From JAHEKD01 sp965204695 (GTDB lineage Bacteria > Pseudomonadota > Gammaproteobacteria > Arenicellales > JAHEKD01), in the NCBI GenBank assembly GCA_965204695.1, contig OZ242007.1:2294001-2358000 (forward strand): a stretch of 64,000 nt of DNA, written 5' to 3'. The notes beneath the pieces are model-generated. The model saw nothing but the letters and a program-made list of their open reading frames with translations, did not search any database and was not told where the DNA came from. The translations under genes were made by a program, and so were the position numbers. Below are positions 47,873 through 56,289 of the stretch, in pieces; positions within the stretch are counted from its first letter, which is position 1; each line of letters opens with the position of its first letter.

Positions 47873-48601
47873 TTACTCAGAGTAGGATTTGGTGAAATTG
47901 TCCCAAGCATCTGTGTACTCAAAATAAAAATCAGGTTTTGCTGGTTTAGAAAACTTTTCGGGAGAGTGATTTAAAAGTTGAAGTAAAGCGATGGCATCCT
48001 GCTTCTTTTGATCGATTTTGTTTTCCGATAGCCAATCCAATAGTTGTTTCTTAGTGTTCGATGAATAGGAATTCAGTTTAGAAATGATATTTTCATACAT
48101 TCGGTCACCGTAATACATTTCTTTAGAAACCTGAATTAGATCATCCAAAGTTTCATTGTTGATGATACGTTCATTAACTGCTTGAGCTAGTGTGACACGT
48201 ATGTTGAACATGGGTTCTGAAAGGGCTAGATAGTTGAGTTCAGGGGGACCGTGTTTAAGTGCAACTTCATCGTCGTCTGTTAAAAGTTGGCTTTTAAAAT
48301 ATTCATAAGCATGACCTACTCCAATCATTCCGTAATCGTCTAGTTCAGCAGCACGAATTGCCCCCATGCTTGAAGCCCCTAACACATGGGCGCCATTCAT
48401 CATTGCCCATAAGATTTCTTTATGCCACACAGATGGAACCTGTTCGAAATAACCGTCAATAATACCGATAATATCCGGTTGTTCTTTTATATGTAGTTTA
48501 TAGATATCACCTTGACGAACAGGCGGTAAATAAACGGCGTCGAGATGTTGAGCTGCTTCGGAGATTGAAATCGTTGGTCCAATGAAAATATATATTTTCA
48601 T
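47873..48601 (-). CDS. TfuA-like protein (YcaO partner)
   Basis: 242 aa. The TfuA core is clear: IYIFIGPTI at the start, then PDIIGIIDGYFEQVPSVWHKEIL and GAHVLGASSMGAIRAAEL with GPPELNY downstream. TfuA proteins accompany YcaO enzymes; in thioamide-forming systems the pair installs backbone thioamides, with TfuA thought to deliver or recruit sulphide. It starts three bases after the YcaO stop, so the genes are coupled. Confidence 0.9.
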   Translation of the reverse strand: MKIYIFIGPTISISEAAQHLDAVYLPPVRQGDIYKLHIKEQPDIIGIIDGYFEQVPSVWHKEILWAMMNGAHVLGASSMGAIRAAELDDYGMIGVGHAYEYFKSQLLTDDDEVALKHGPPELNYLALSEPMFNIRVTLAQAVNERIINNETLDDLIQVSKEMYYGDRMYENIISKLNSYSSNTKKQLLDWLSENKIDQKKQDAIALLQLLNHSPEKFSKPAKPDFYFEYTDAWDNFTKSYSE

Positions 48602-48604
48602 GTG

Positions 48605-49831
48605 TTATTTTATGAATCCTGTATTAGCACGTAATACCGGCGTGTACCCAAAGCATTCTGGGTCAGGTTCAAGTCCAGGAATAATTACCCTGGAGACTGG
48701 AACATTGAATTCACCGTATTTAGTTAGGTCAACGACCAAAATTTCTTCCACGCCAGCTTTGATTAGTTGTGACTTTAATATCCGCAAGTCTTCTGTAAGT
48801 GTTTCGGCCTCGTATGTTGGCACATCTAAATAAGAACGTCGTTGTATTTGGTTATTGATAATAGCCTGGCGAGCACTTTTAATATCTTCATCAACCGGGT
48901 CATAGTCAGATTCTTGAATATCATCACGTGATCCTGAAATCAGAGCCAATCGATTTTGTGCTGATTCAGTGATGGCTCGGGACAAGGCAACGCTTTTTGA
49001 TAGATGACAACCAGAGCCGATAGAAGTTAATTCATTCGAGTCATTATTATCGAGTATCCAACAAACGAAACATGGGATTTGAATATCAGATGTGATATCC
49101 CATATAGCTAATGACATGTTTTTACTAATAATTCTCTCAATTAGATCACGATTGATTTGATCAGTTATAGATTCAAGATTGACTCTTCTATTTTCTGAAT
49201 AAAAAGTTTCATTTGTTTCCCAAATGGCTAACGAATCGCGTTCAATGACTTCAGTAATACCATGACTGATTGCTTCTTCAATCGTATTACCTGAGGCAAG
49301 GCCATTTGAACTGGGATAAAAGCACCAACTACCCGCATGAGTTGGGATTGTGAAATTCGTATGGACCAATTCATAAGGAACTAGTTTTTCAACGTTTTCT
49401 ACGAGTTCAAATGCGTTAATCCAAAATATCGAAAGTCGATTATCATAATGACTGTGTTCTGGTCTGGGAAGCTGTTCAATGTTTAAAGTCTGAAATTTCT
49501 CAACCAGTTTAGATCTTTCTCGATAAATTAATGGTAAATCAATATATTCTGCATGATAACTTTCGATTGATTCCATCAACCCGGAGGCAAGCGCATTTTC
49601 AATTGAAATTCCTTTGCCTTGGTCAACGGTGACGGACCGTGAATTTGGTCGATTTACAGTAATGACTGGAATGCCAAGAAAGTCCAGTCCGGTAATATTT
49701 GCCACTCTGGTAATACCGGCAGCTCTGAGGTGGGGTTTAATAAATTCGATGGTATCTTGTGCTGATACGCTTCTGTGAGTCCCTTCTAGTATTAATTTTT
49801 TGTTCTTTTTTTCGTCGTTGAAACGAAGCAT
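48605..49831 (-). CDS. YcaO-domain ATP-dependent peptide backbone-modifying enzyme
   Basis: 408 aa. ATP/Mg-binding motifs are present: SIENALASGLMESIESYH, SGNTIEEAISHGITEVIERD and SVALSRAITESAQNRL. The C-terminus (PVLRANTGFIK) lacks the proline-rich PxPxP end of azoline-forming YcaOs, and no Ocin-ThiF/E1-like partner gene is nearby. With TfuA next door this favours thioamidation (or another amide activation) rather than heterocyclisation. The substrate is most likely the 54-aa repeat peptide encoded 120 bases upstream. Confidence 0.9.
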   Translation of the reverse strand: MLRFNDEKKNKKLILEGTHRSVSAQDTIEFIKPHLRAAGITRVANITGLDFLGIPVITVNRPNSRSVTVDQGKGISIENALASGLMESIESYHAEYIDLPLIYRERSKLVEKFQTLNIEQLPRPEHSHYDNRLSIFWINAFELVENVEKLVPYELVHTNFTIPTHAGSWCFYPSSNGLASGNTIEEAISHGITEVIERDSLAIWETNETFYSENRRVNLESITDQINRDLIERIISKNMSLAIWDITSDIQIPCFVCWILDNNDSNELTSIGSGCHLSKSVALSRAITESAQNRLALISGSRDDIQESDYDPVDEDIKSARQAIINNQIQRRSYLDVPTYEAETLTEDLRILKSQLIKAGVEEILVVDLTKYGEFNVPVSRVIIPGLEPDPECFGYTPVLRANTGFIK

Positions 49832-49904
49832 TACTTCTTTCTGGTTATTTATTCTGTGTTGAGTATGCCATCTTGAGAGAGAAAAGGGTTATTGATTTAT
49901 AGAC

Positions 49905-49931
49905 TTTGGCAAAGCAAATAGCCTTGCCAAA
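49905..49931 (-). terminator. Hairpin between precursor and YcaO genes
   Basis: TTTGGCAA (49905-49912) and TTGCCAAA (49924-49931) form a perfect 8-bp stem with an 11-base loop in the 120-base gap after the precursor stop. No U-tract follows on the minus strand, so it may be an RNA-stability or partial-attenuation element rather than a full terminator. Confidence 0.35.
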
Positions 49932-49951
49932 ATCGGGAGAGTTAAGCGAAA

Positions 49952-50116
49952 CTAACTTGTAGGCCTTCGTCCAGCTGCAATGCTGCGCGGATTTGGACTC
50001 TTTCCTGCAGCTATGCTGCGAGGCATTGGGCTTTTTCTTTCAGCATGGATTTTAGCTTTTGGTAAGTTAGTAACTATCTCAGGTTCTGTGTGATTTTGAT
50101 TAGCTTTGTTCATCAT
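49952..50116 (-). CDS. YcaO/TfuA RiPP precursor peptide with tandem core repeats
   Basis: A longer frame exists upstream, but the ATG at 50116 follows AAGGAG by a few bases, giving 54 aa. The N-terminal 27 residues are a hydrophilic, charged leader (NKANQNHTEPEIVTNLPKAK). The C-terminus holds two copies of KSP(M/N)PRSIAAG and a degenerate RRPTS. No cysteine is present, so azole formation from Cys is excluded; thioamides, or Ser-derived oxazoline-type changes, are the chemically possible YcaO products. Repeated cores occur in thiovarsolin-type peptides made with TfuA/YcaO. Confidence 0.8.
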   Translation of the reverse strand: MMNKANQNHTEPEIVTNLPKAKIHAERKSPMPRSIAAGKSPNPRSIAAGRRPTS

Positions 50117-50156
50117 TATCTCCTTTTTTAAAGTATTTAGTGTGTGAACAATTCCC

Positions 50157-50184
50157 ATTATCCAAATAATGCTGTATTTGTAAA
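50157..50184 (-). promoter_or_regulatory. Sigma-70-type promoter of the repeat-peptide operon
   Basis: On the minus strand TTTACA (50179-50184) and GATAAT (50157-50162) are separated by 16 bases, each matching the consensus at five of six positions. Transcription would start about 35 bases before the precursor ATG. Confidence 0.55.
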
Positions 50185-50548
50185 ATTAATACTAATCATT
50201 TTATTATTTAAAATATTAATATATAGATATTTATCACCTAGCTGGTTTTTATCGCTTGAATAGGCGAATGAGACGATATGTCTAATAGGATCAGTGTTTA
50301 ATGTGCCCGAAGAGACAGAAGGATTTGATAATTAATTAACCGTTGAATTGAGGTAAATTTAACTTCAATTGAGGGAAGGATTAATAAAGAAACCTTTATT
50401 ATTGATTTATAATGTAGAAAACAAGAACGAAGTTGTACATAACGACGAATTAGAAGAAACCGTCTAAACGTGGAGAAACACAGCTCACAGGCTCAATCGA
50501 TTCAAATGTTATATTGCAATCTGATCCTGATTATTTATTGAAATTCAA
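50185..50548. other. AT-rich spacer upstream of the precursor promoter
   Basis: No supported gene. It separates the leftward peptide operon from the next leftward gene's stop and is exceptionally A/T-rich around 50185-50230, which could act as an UP element for the promoter. Nothing else recognised. Confidence 0.4.
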
Positions 50549-50932
50549 TTAGTTAACCAATTGATACATTTGTGTAAATTTCTTTGCAGTTATGCAATAA
50601 GCATCACTGCCGTCTTCGTTATTCGAAACGATGTAGTCACCAGCCTTGTAATGTGATTCGCCTTCTTTAGTTTTGACGCTGCCGTCTTGTTGAGCAATCT
50701 CGGCCCAGATTGGAGTCGTTTTGACGAATTTTCCATCGGCCACCTGGCGATAAGTATTATTAAAAACTTCTTGGTCAATGGTATAGGTGTCATCACCATT
50801 CTTAACCAGCCAGTCACCAGGTTTGCAATTTTGTGTGGCTCCCCACTTTTGATAAGTAAATCCTTCGGTATCTAGTTCAATTTTTACGGCAATAACAAAC
50901 TGATTATCTTTCTTTCGATATTGTTTTCTCAT
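50549..50932 (-). CDS. Small hypothetical protein with two PGD(W/Y)xV-type repeats
   Basis: 127 aa, soluble. Two similar halves are visible: CKPGDWLVKNGDDTYTID followed by FNNTYRQV, and YKAGDYIVSNNEDGSDAYCI followed by FTQMYQLV. Each looks like a small beta sandwich followed by a helix. Proteins with this duplicated motif are common but uncharacterised. It stands alone between the peptide operon and the patatin gene. Confidence 0.65.
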   Translation of the reverse strand: MRKQYRKKDNQFVIAVKIELDTEGFTYQKWGATQNCKPGDWLVKNGDDTYTIDQEVFNNTYRQVADGKFVKTTPIWAEIAQQDGSVKTKEGESHYKAGDYIVSNNEDGSDAYCITAKKFTQMYQLVN

Positions 50933-51126
50933 GAATGATTTAACTCTGGTATAAATAAAATAAGAGTTCGTATTATATTAGTTCATTGATGTAGAGAACC
51001 CCATATTATTAAAAAAAATTAGCGTGTTTGGCTAATTGATTGAGCAAATGGGTTTTGAAAGTTTGTTTAGTTTAAACTGCAAATTCGACCAAATTGATCT
51101 GCTGTACATACGAAGTAAGTGAATGA

Positions 51127-52245
51127 CTAAAACCCTTTAAAATGTTCTTCTTTCACATAAGTGCCAGCAACTGCGTTACCGACTTTTTGTAAATCTTCAA
51201 GACCAGCAACTGAATCTAGTTTTTGGACGTCTTCTGGTTCAATCTCACTGAGACCCAATTTATCCAAGCCTTCTCTTGTGAGTTCGGCATTGTATCTGAC
51301 ATAACTGAATAATTTAGGAGACACCGGTCCACCAGGCTTTGATTCTTTATTATTGACACACATATCTCCAATTTCTAAATCAATTTGTTCACCGGATAAA
51401 CACTTCCCAAATGCTCGGCAAAGAAAATCTTGCTCCTGGGCTGCTGCATTCATTAAAGCTGAAGGTAACTTTGTTGCGTTATAAAACACGTTTAAATCAC
51501 TTGCCGCAAGGTCTGCATTTGCTAAAGGATTAGAGCCTGTTCCAACTGAGACAATTAGTATATTTTTAACACCAGGTTTCCAGTTCAAACCATAAGGTTC
51601 AGTGGTTGCCATCATAAACGTTTGAAAAGCCGGATTGTTATAGGTAGTGATGCCACCATCGACAAACAAAAATTGCTTGTTTCCCAATTTCACTCGCTCA
51701 GGAGGAAAGTAAACGGGAGCAGCTGTGCTTGCTCTGACGAGTTGCCACAGTGGAATATTTAAATTGCAATCCTCCCTGTCAGGATCATTAAAAGTCGCGT
51801 AAGGATTATTGGAAACAGGCCAAGATGAGTCAGTCGTGGCATTACGCATAACCATCATAAGTAAGGTTTTGATCTTGTTACTACCTAAAGTGACATCAGC
51901 ACCAATTTCTTTTTTTAACAACTTTGTTAAGGGACGGGAATTGTAAGTGGATTTAATTCGGTTGAGAATAAATCTCTTGTCAAACATTCTCTCACCACTG
52001 TCTTCATAAAATTTCCGCAACTTAGCGACAGACCAGCCTAGCGATAAACCAGCGGCCAGAATTGCACCCGTACTCGTTCCAGCGATGTAGTCAAAATAAT
52101 CCGACAAAGATTTATGACCTTTGTCTTTTGCAATTGTTTCAATCTTACCTAACACTTCAATCGTTAAAGCGCCACGAATACCGCCTCCATCTAATGCAAG
52201 AATTTTATAAGGCGGTTTTTTATCAGCACGTTGCTTGGCAGTCAT
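51127..52245 (-). CDS. Patatin-like phospholipase
   Basis: About 372 aa; the second Met (52245) is chosen because GAGGA lies eight bases before it while the first ATG is too close to that site. The catalytic machinery is complete: oxyanion loop DGGGIRG, nucleophile elbow GTSTG, and the catalytic Asp in DGG (FVDGGITTYNNP). Such enzymes hydrolyse membrane phospholipids; some serve as CBASS or TIR-linked defence effectors. It is divergent from a TIR/ATPase operon with a gap of about 175 bases, so a functional link is possible but unproven. Confidence 0.88.
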   Translation of the reverse strand: MTAKQRADKKPPYKILALDGGGIRGALTIEVLGKIETIAKDKGHKSLSDYFDYIAGTSTGAILAAGLSLGWSVAKLRKFYEDSGERMFDKRFILNRIKSTYNSRPLTKLLKKEIGADVTLGSNKIKTLLMMVMRNATTDSSWPVSNNPYATFNDPDREDCNLNIPLWQLVRASTAAPVYFPPERVKLGNKQFLFVDGGITTYNNPAFQTFMMATTEPYGLNWKPGVKNILIVSVGTGSNPLANADLAASDLNVFYNATKLPSALMNAAAQEQDFLCRAFGKCLSGEQIDLEIGDMCVNNKESKPGGPVSPKLFSYVRYNAELTREGLDKLGLSEIEPEDVQKLDSVAGLEDLQKVGNAVAGTYVKEEHFKGF

Positions 52246-52420
52246 GGTCATTTCCTCTGGTTGAATTGAAAAATATTACTACATGATGTCAAAAAATTAG
52301 AATTTGTATATTAAAAATGCAGAATCTGAACTAGAAATAATTTTAAAACAGTACTAATATGTACAAAAATCAATTTAACTAGATAATTAAAAATAAAATT
52401 AAACTGGGTTTATAGTAATC

Positions 52421-53062
52421 ATGACGATCAAGCACGCATGTTTTATCAGCTACGCACACAGTAAAAGAAGATCAACAGGAGCGTTTATTGAGCAATTAGA
52501 AGAGGCGGTCAATGAATGTCTGGATGCACGACTTGAACAAGAAGTTTATGTTGATGAAAATCGGCTAAAACCAGGGTTTAGATTTAATGAGGCGTTGGCT
52601 GAAGCGATTTGTAGCAGTGTTTGTATGATTACCGTTTTATCCCCCCTCTACACAAAAAGTGAGTATTGTCAACGTGAATATGCCGGGATGCATAAAGTTG
52701 ATAAATTTCGACGTGAAAAATTTGGTATTGCAAAAAACAATAGTTTTATTATTCCAGTTATTTATGCAGGTAGGGATGAGGACATACCTCAATCTATATC
52801 CCAACATATCCATTATTGTGACTTTCGAAAATTCAGATTGGGTCAAAGAAGGATGATATTAAATAATAAATTTAGACCTAAAGTAAGACAAATCGCCGAC
52901 GAAATATGTAATAGATATCGAGAGTTAACTAATAAACTAGCATCTTCTAATCACCAGTTTGATTGCAGCCAATTCCAGTTGCCTACGTTTCAAAGTGAAA
53001 ACGAATGGTTGTTAGAGAAGCAGGCACAGGGACAACAGTTTCCAGGTCGTGTAAATGGATAA
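52421..53062 (+). CDS. TIR-domain protein
   Basis: 213 aa. CFISYAHSKR is the first TIR box, YVDENRLKPGFRFNEALAEAI the BB-loop region, and VLSPLYTKSEYCQREYAGM carries the conserved glutamate (in CQREY) at the position of the NADase catalytic Glu of active TIRs. The C-terminal 60 residues form a helical tail ending about where the next start lies: stop and start overlap by eight bases, so it is coupled to the ATPase/TPR gene. Predicted activity: NAD(P)+ cleavage or TIR-TIR signalling. Confidence 0.85.
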   Translation: MTIKHACFISYAHSKRRSTGAFIEQLEEAVNECLDARLEQEVYVDENRLKPGFRFNEALAEAICSSVCMITVLSPLYTKSEYCQREYAGMHKVDKFRREKFGIAKNNSFIIPVIYAGRDEDIPQSISQHIHYCDFRKFRLGQRRMILNNKFRPKVRQIADEICNRYRELTNKLASSNHQFDCSQFQLPTFQSENEWLLEKQAQGQQFPGRVNG

Positions 53063-55706
53063 CTTATTAAATACTAGAGCGGGTGAAGTTATCACCTTTT
53101 ATTCCTATAAGGGGGGTACAGGCCGTACTATGGCATTGGCTAATGTGGCATGCTTGTTAGCGCAAGAAAATAAAGATAATAAAAAAGTTTTGATGATTGA
53201 TTGGGACTTAGAGGCACCCGGGCTTCATTATTATTTCCAGCAAGAATTACCTGAAGATATTAAAAATCCATTGGGTTTGATTGATCTATTTCTTGATATT
53301 CAAGAACTAGTCAATTCAACTGATAGTAAAAAATCAATTGAAGATGAAGATATTTTTGCGCAACTTGATTTTGAAAAGTACGTGATGCAAACAAATGTCC
53401 GGAATTTATCTTTGATAAAAGCAGGAAAATTCGATCAAGCTTATAATGAAAAAGTCAGCACCTTTAACTGGGAAGAACTGTTTTTAAACTCATCCGATAT
53501 TTTTGAGATTTTCGCCGAAAAATTGACTGAAATATTTGATTATGTTTTAGTAGATTCAAGAACTGGGCAAACTGATGTCAGTGGTATTTGCACCAGCTTA
53601 TTACCAGAAAAACTGGTTGTCGTCTTTACACCCAATAAACAAAGTCTGACTGGTGTTTACAAACTGGTCAAAAACTCAATCAATTACCGTCGCCAATCAG
53701 AAGATGGTCGTCCTTTGATGATTTATCCATTGGCGTCAAGAATCGATGCTGAAGATCAAACCTTGCGTGACAGTTGGCGGCATGGTTTACCCAATCAAGA
53801 TATTAAAGGTTATCAGCCAATGTTTGAGGAGGTTTTGAGTGAATCCTTTGATGTTGAATGTAAGCTAAAAGAGTATTTTGATGAAATCCAGGTACCACAC
53901 AGTACTGATCTGGCTTACGGTGAAAAAGTAGCTGCCCTAAATCTAGATAGTGATCGATTTACACTGGATCGAGTTTATCGGGATTTTTTAAGATGGTTGC
54001 AACCTGGTTATGCGCCTTGGGAAAACCTAGAGAAGGCTAGAATTAGGGATCAAATCGATAAACTAGCCGATCAGGCTCGTAATCTACAAAAACAGAATAT
54101 TAATCCTATTAAACAAAGAAATCAGATTATCAGTATCCTGGAAGAACAACTAGAGCTGCATCAAAAGCTTGATGACAATAACCTTGATAGAGAATTTAAG
54201 TTAACCAATAAACTTGCCGATTTCCTTTCTGAAGCTGGTAGGTATGCAGATGCAAGGGAGAAATATCAGGTGTTGTTTAAAAAACAAAAAGAATTGTTGG
54301 GTGAGGAACATCCTGACACGCTGATTTCGATGGGTAATTTGGCGTTGACCCTAAATGATCAGGGGAACTACGAAGCAGCTCAATCGTTTGGCGGGAAAGT
54401 CTTAGCTATCAGTCAACGAGTGCTGGGTGAGGAGCATCCTGACACATTGACCTCAATGAGTAATTTGGCCTTGACGCTCAATCGTCAGGGTGACTATGAG
54501 GCAGCTCAATCACTGGAAAAGAAGGTCTTGGCTATTCGTCAACGGGTACTGGGTGAGGAGCATCCTGCCACGTTGACCTCAATGAGTAATTTGGCCTTGA
54601 CGCTCAATCGTCAGGGTGACTATGAGGCAGCGGGATCGCTGGAAAACAAGGTCTTGGCAGTTCGTCAACAGGTGTTGGGAGAGGAACATCCCGCCACGTT
54701 AACGTCGATGGCTAATTTGGCTTTGACGCTCAATCGTCAGGGTGACTATGAGGCAGCGCGATTGTTGGGGGAGAAAGTATTGGCCATTCGTCAACGGGTA
54801 CTGGGGGAGGAGCATCCTGACACATTGACCTCGATGGGTAACTTGGCCTTGACACTCTATGATCAGGGGGATTACAAGGCGACTCGAGCGCTGGAAGAGA
54901 AAGTATTGGCTATTCGTCAACGGGTACTGGGGGAGGAGCATCCTGACACGTTGACTTCAATGGCTAATCTAGCGACAACCCTCAATCGTCAGGGCGATTT
55001 CTTAGCAGCTCGATCGCTGGAAGAGAACGTCTTGGCTATTCGTCAACGGGTGCTGGGTGAGGAACATCCCGATACGTTGACCTCGATGGCTAATTTGGCT
55101 TTAACGCTCTATGATCAGGGAGATTACAAGGCGACTCGAGTGCTGGAAGAGAAAGTATTGGCCATTCGTCAACGAGTGTTGGGCGAGGAGCATCCTGATA
55201 CGTTGACGTCAATGGGTAATTTGGCGTCGACGCTTGATTTTGAGGGTGACAACGAGGCAGCTCGATCATTGGGGGAGAAAGTATTGGCCATTCGTCAACG
55301 GGTACTGGGGGAGGAGCATCCTGCCACGTTGACCTCAATGAGTAATTTGGCATCGACTTTCAATCATCAGGGTGACTATGAGGCAGCTCGAGTACTGGGA
55401 GAGAAGGTTTTGACCATTTGTCAACAGGTACTGGGGGAGGAGCATCCTGACACGTTGACGTCAATGAGTAATCTGGCATCGACGCTCTATGACTTAGGTG
55501 ATTACGAATCAGCTCGATCATTGGGGGAGAAAGTATTAGCTATTCGTCAACAGGTGCTGGGGGAGGAGCATCCGTCTACGTTGCTTGCAATAAGGAATCT
55601 TACCGAAACACTTAGAGCATTGAAGGATGAAAATGCCATTGAAAGGTTGGAACGCATGGAATTGAAAATTCTACGGAAAACGACTAATACTAAAGAAAAA
55701 AACTGA
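53055..55706 (+). CDS. KGGTGR-motif AAA/ParA-like ATPase with TPR array
   Basis: 883 aa. The N-terminus ITFYSYKGGTGRTMALANVACLL is a deviant Walker A of the ParA/MinD class in which the P-loop Lys before Thr is Arg (KGGTGRT); VLMIDWDLEAPGLHYYF and YVLVDSRTGQTD are the other NTPase motifs. From residue about 415 come eleven 42-residue kinesin-light-chain-type TPR units (LGEEHPDTLTSM...). The same architecture, with a TIR partner, occurs in FxsT/FxsC-like pairs of conflict systems. Likely role: sensor or scaffold controlling the TIR protein. This is inference. Confidence 0.85.
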   Translation: MDNLLNTRAGEVITFYSYKGGTGRTMALANVACLLAQENKDNKKVLMIDWDLEAPGLHYYFQQELPEDIKNPLGLIDLFLDIQELVNSTDSKKSIEDEDIFAQLDFEKYVMQTNVRNLSLIKAGKFDQAYNEKVSTFNWEELFLNSSDIFEIFAEKLTEIFDYVLVDSRTGQTDVSGICTSLLPEKLVVVFTPNKQSLTGVYKLVKNSINYRRQSEDGRPLMIYPLASRIDAEDQTLRDSWRHGLPNQDIKGYQPMFEEVLSESFDVECKLKEYFDEIQVPHSTDLAYGEKVAALNLDSDRFTLDRVYRDFLRWLQPGYAPWENLEKARIRDQIDKLADQARNLQKQNINPIKQRNQIISILEEQLELHQKLDDNNLDREFKLTNKLADFLSEAGRYADAREKYQVLFKKQKELLGEEHPDTLISMGNLALTLNDQGNYEAAQSFGGKVLAISQRVLGEEHPDTLTSMSNLALTLNRQGDYEAAQSLEKKVLAIRQRVLGEEHPATLTSMSNLALTLNRQGDYEAAGSLENKVLAVRQQVLGEEHPATLTSMANLALTLNRQGDYEAARLLGEKVLAIRQRVLGEEHPDTLTSMGNLALTLYDQGDYKATRALEEKVLAIRQRVLGEEHPDTLTSMANLATTLNRQGDFLAARSLEENVLAIRQRVLGEEHPDTLTSMANLALTLYDQGDYKATRVLEEKVLAIRQRVLGEEHPDTLTSMGNLASTLDFEGDNEAARSLGEKVLAIRQRVLGEEHPATLTSMSNLASTFNHQGDYEAARVLGEKVLTICQQVLGEEHPDTLTSMSNLASTLYDLGDYESARSLGEKVLAIRQQVLGEEHPSTLLAIRNLTETLRALKDENAIERLERMELKILRKTTNTKEKN
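54297..55680 (+). repeat. Eleven 126-bp in-frame TPR-coding repeats
   Basis: Repeat boundaries fall at 54297 plus multiples of 126, each opening with codons for LGEEHP. Ten units are complete and the eleventh (from 55557) is degenerate. Neighbouring units are highly similar at DNA level, so slippage or gene conversion probably homogenises the array and could change its copy number. Confidence 0.9.
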
Positions 55707-55803
55707 GCTACTAATTCATTGGAAATGAACCTTGTACAACGTTTAGATACGATAGATATAAATTCATAATATAATTAATATCAGTGAACTCAGATATTAA
55801 ATA

Positions 55804-56289
55804 ATGAAGCTTCAAGCCTCTTGTCATTGCAATAAAGTTAGATTTTCTTGTCAGTCTTCTGAACCCGTGCCGTTTTTGAAATGTTATTGCTCGATTTGCC
55901 GTAAGCTGAATGGTAGCAGTGGCTATGGTATTAATATCGGTGCCGATTTTGATTCAATTGAGTTAACCGGCGAAGAATTTATCGATGTCTATCATCCTGG
56001 TTCTAAGACTTATCATTCAACGCCTGGAATAGGTAAAGTTTCCGGTCGTCACTTTTGTAGAAATTGTTCCAGTGGTTTGTGGAATTGGGATGAGCGTTGG
56101 CCGGAATTATTTCATCCCTATCCTTCTATTATTGACACTGATTTACCTGAACCGGCTGCACTTACTCATATCATGCTCAATTACAAGAGCAATTGGGTTC
56201 ACTTACCAAATTCAAACGAAGATAAATTCTTTGATGAATATCCGGACGAGTCTTTGAGTCAGTGGCATCAACGCATGGGTTATGAATGA
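55804..56289 (+). CDS. GFA-family (CENP-V/GFA) protein
   Basis: 161 aa. The family's zinc ligands are seen in CHCNKVRFSC, CYCSICRKLNG and FCRNCSSG. Members are annotated as glutathione-dependent formaldehyde-activating enzymes, though many have unknown substrates. It overlaps the following acyl-CoA dehydrogenase by eight bases (ATGAATGA), so the two are co-translated. Confidence 0.85.
   Translation: MKLQASCHCNKVRFSCQSSEPVPFLKCYCSICRKLNGSSGYGINIGADFDSIELTGEEFIDVYHPGSKTYHSTPGIGKVSGRHFCRNCSSGLWNWDERWPELFHPYPSIIDTDLPEPAALTHIMLNYKSNWVHLPNSNEDKFFDEYPDESLSQWHQRMGYE

Noticed and set aside
54297..55680. CRISPR-like or satellite array
   Set aside because: Units are 126 bp, directly adjacent without spacers, and lie in frame inside one ORF encoding TPRs.
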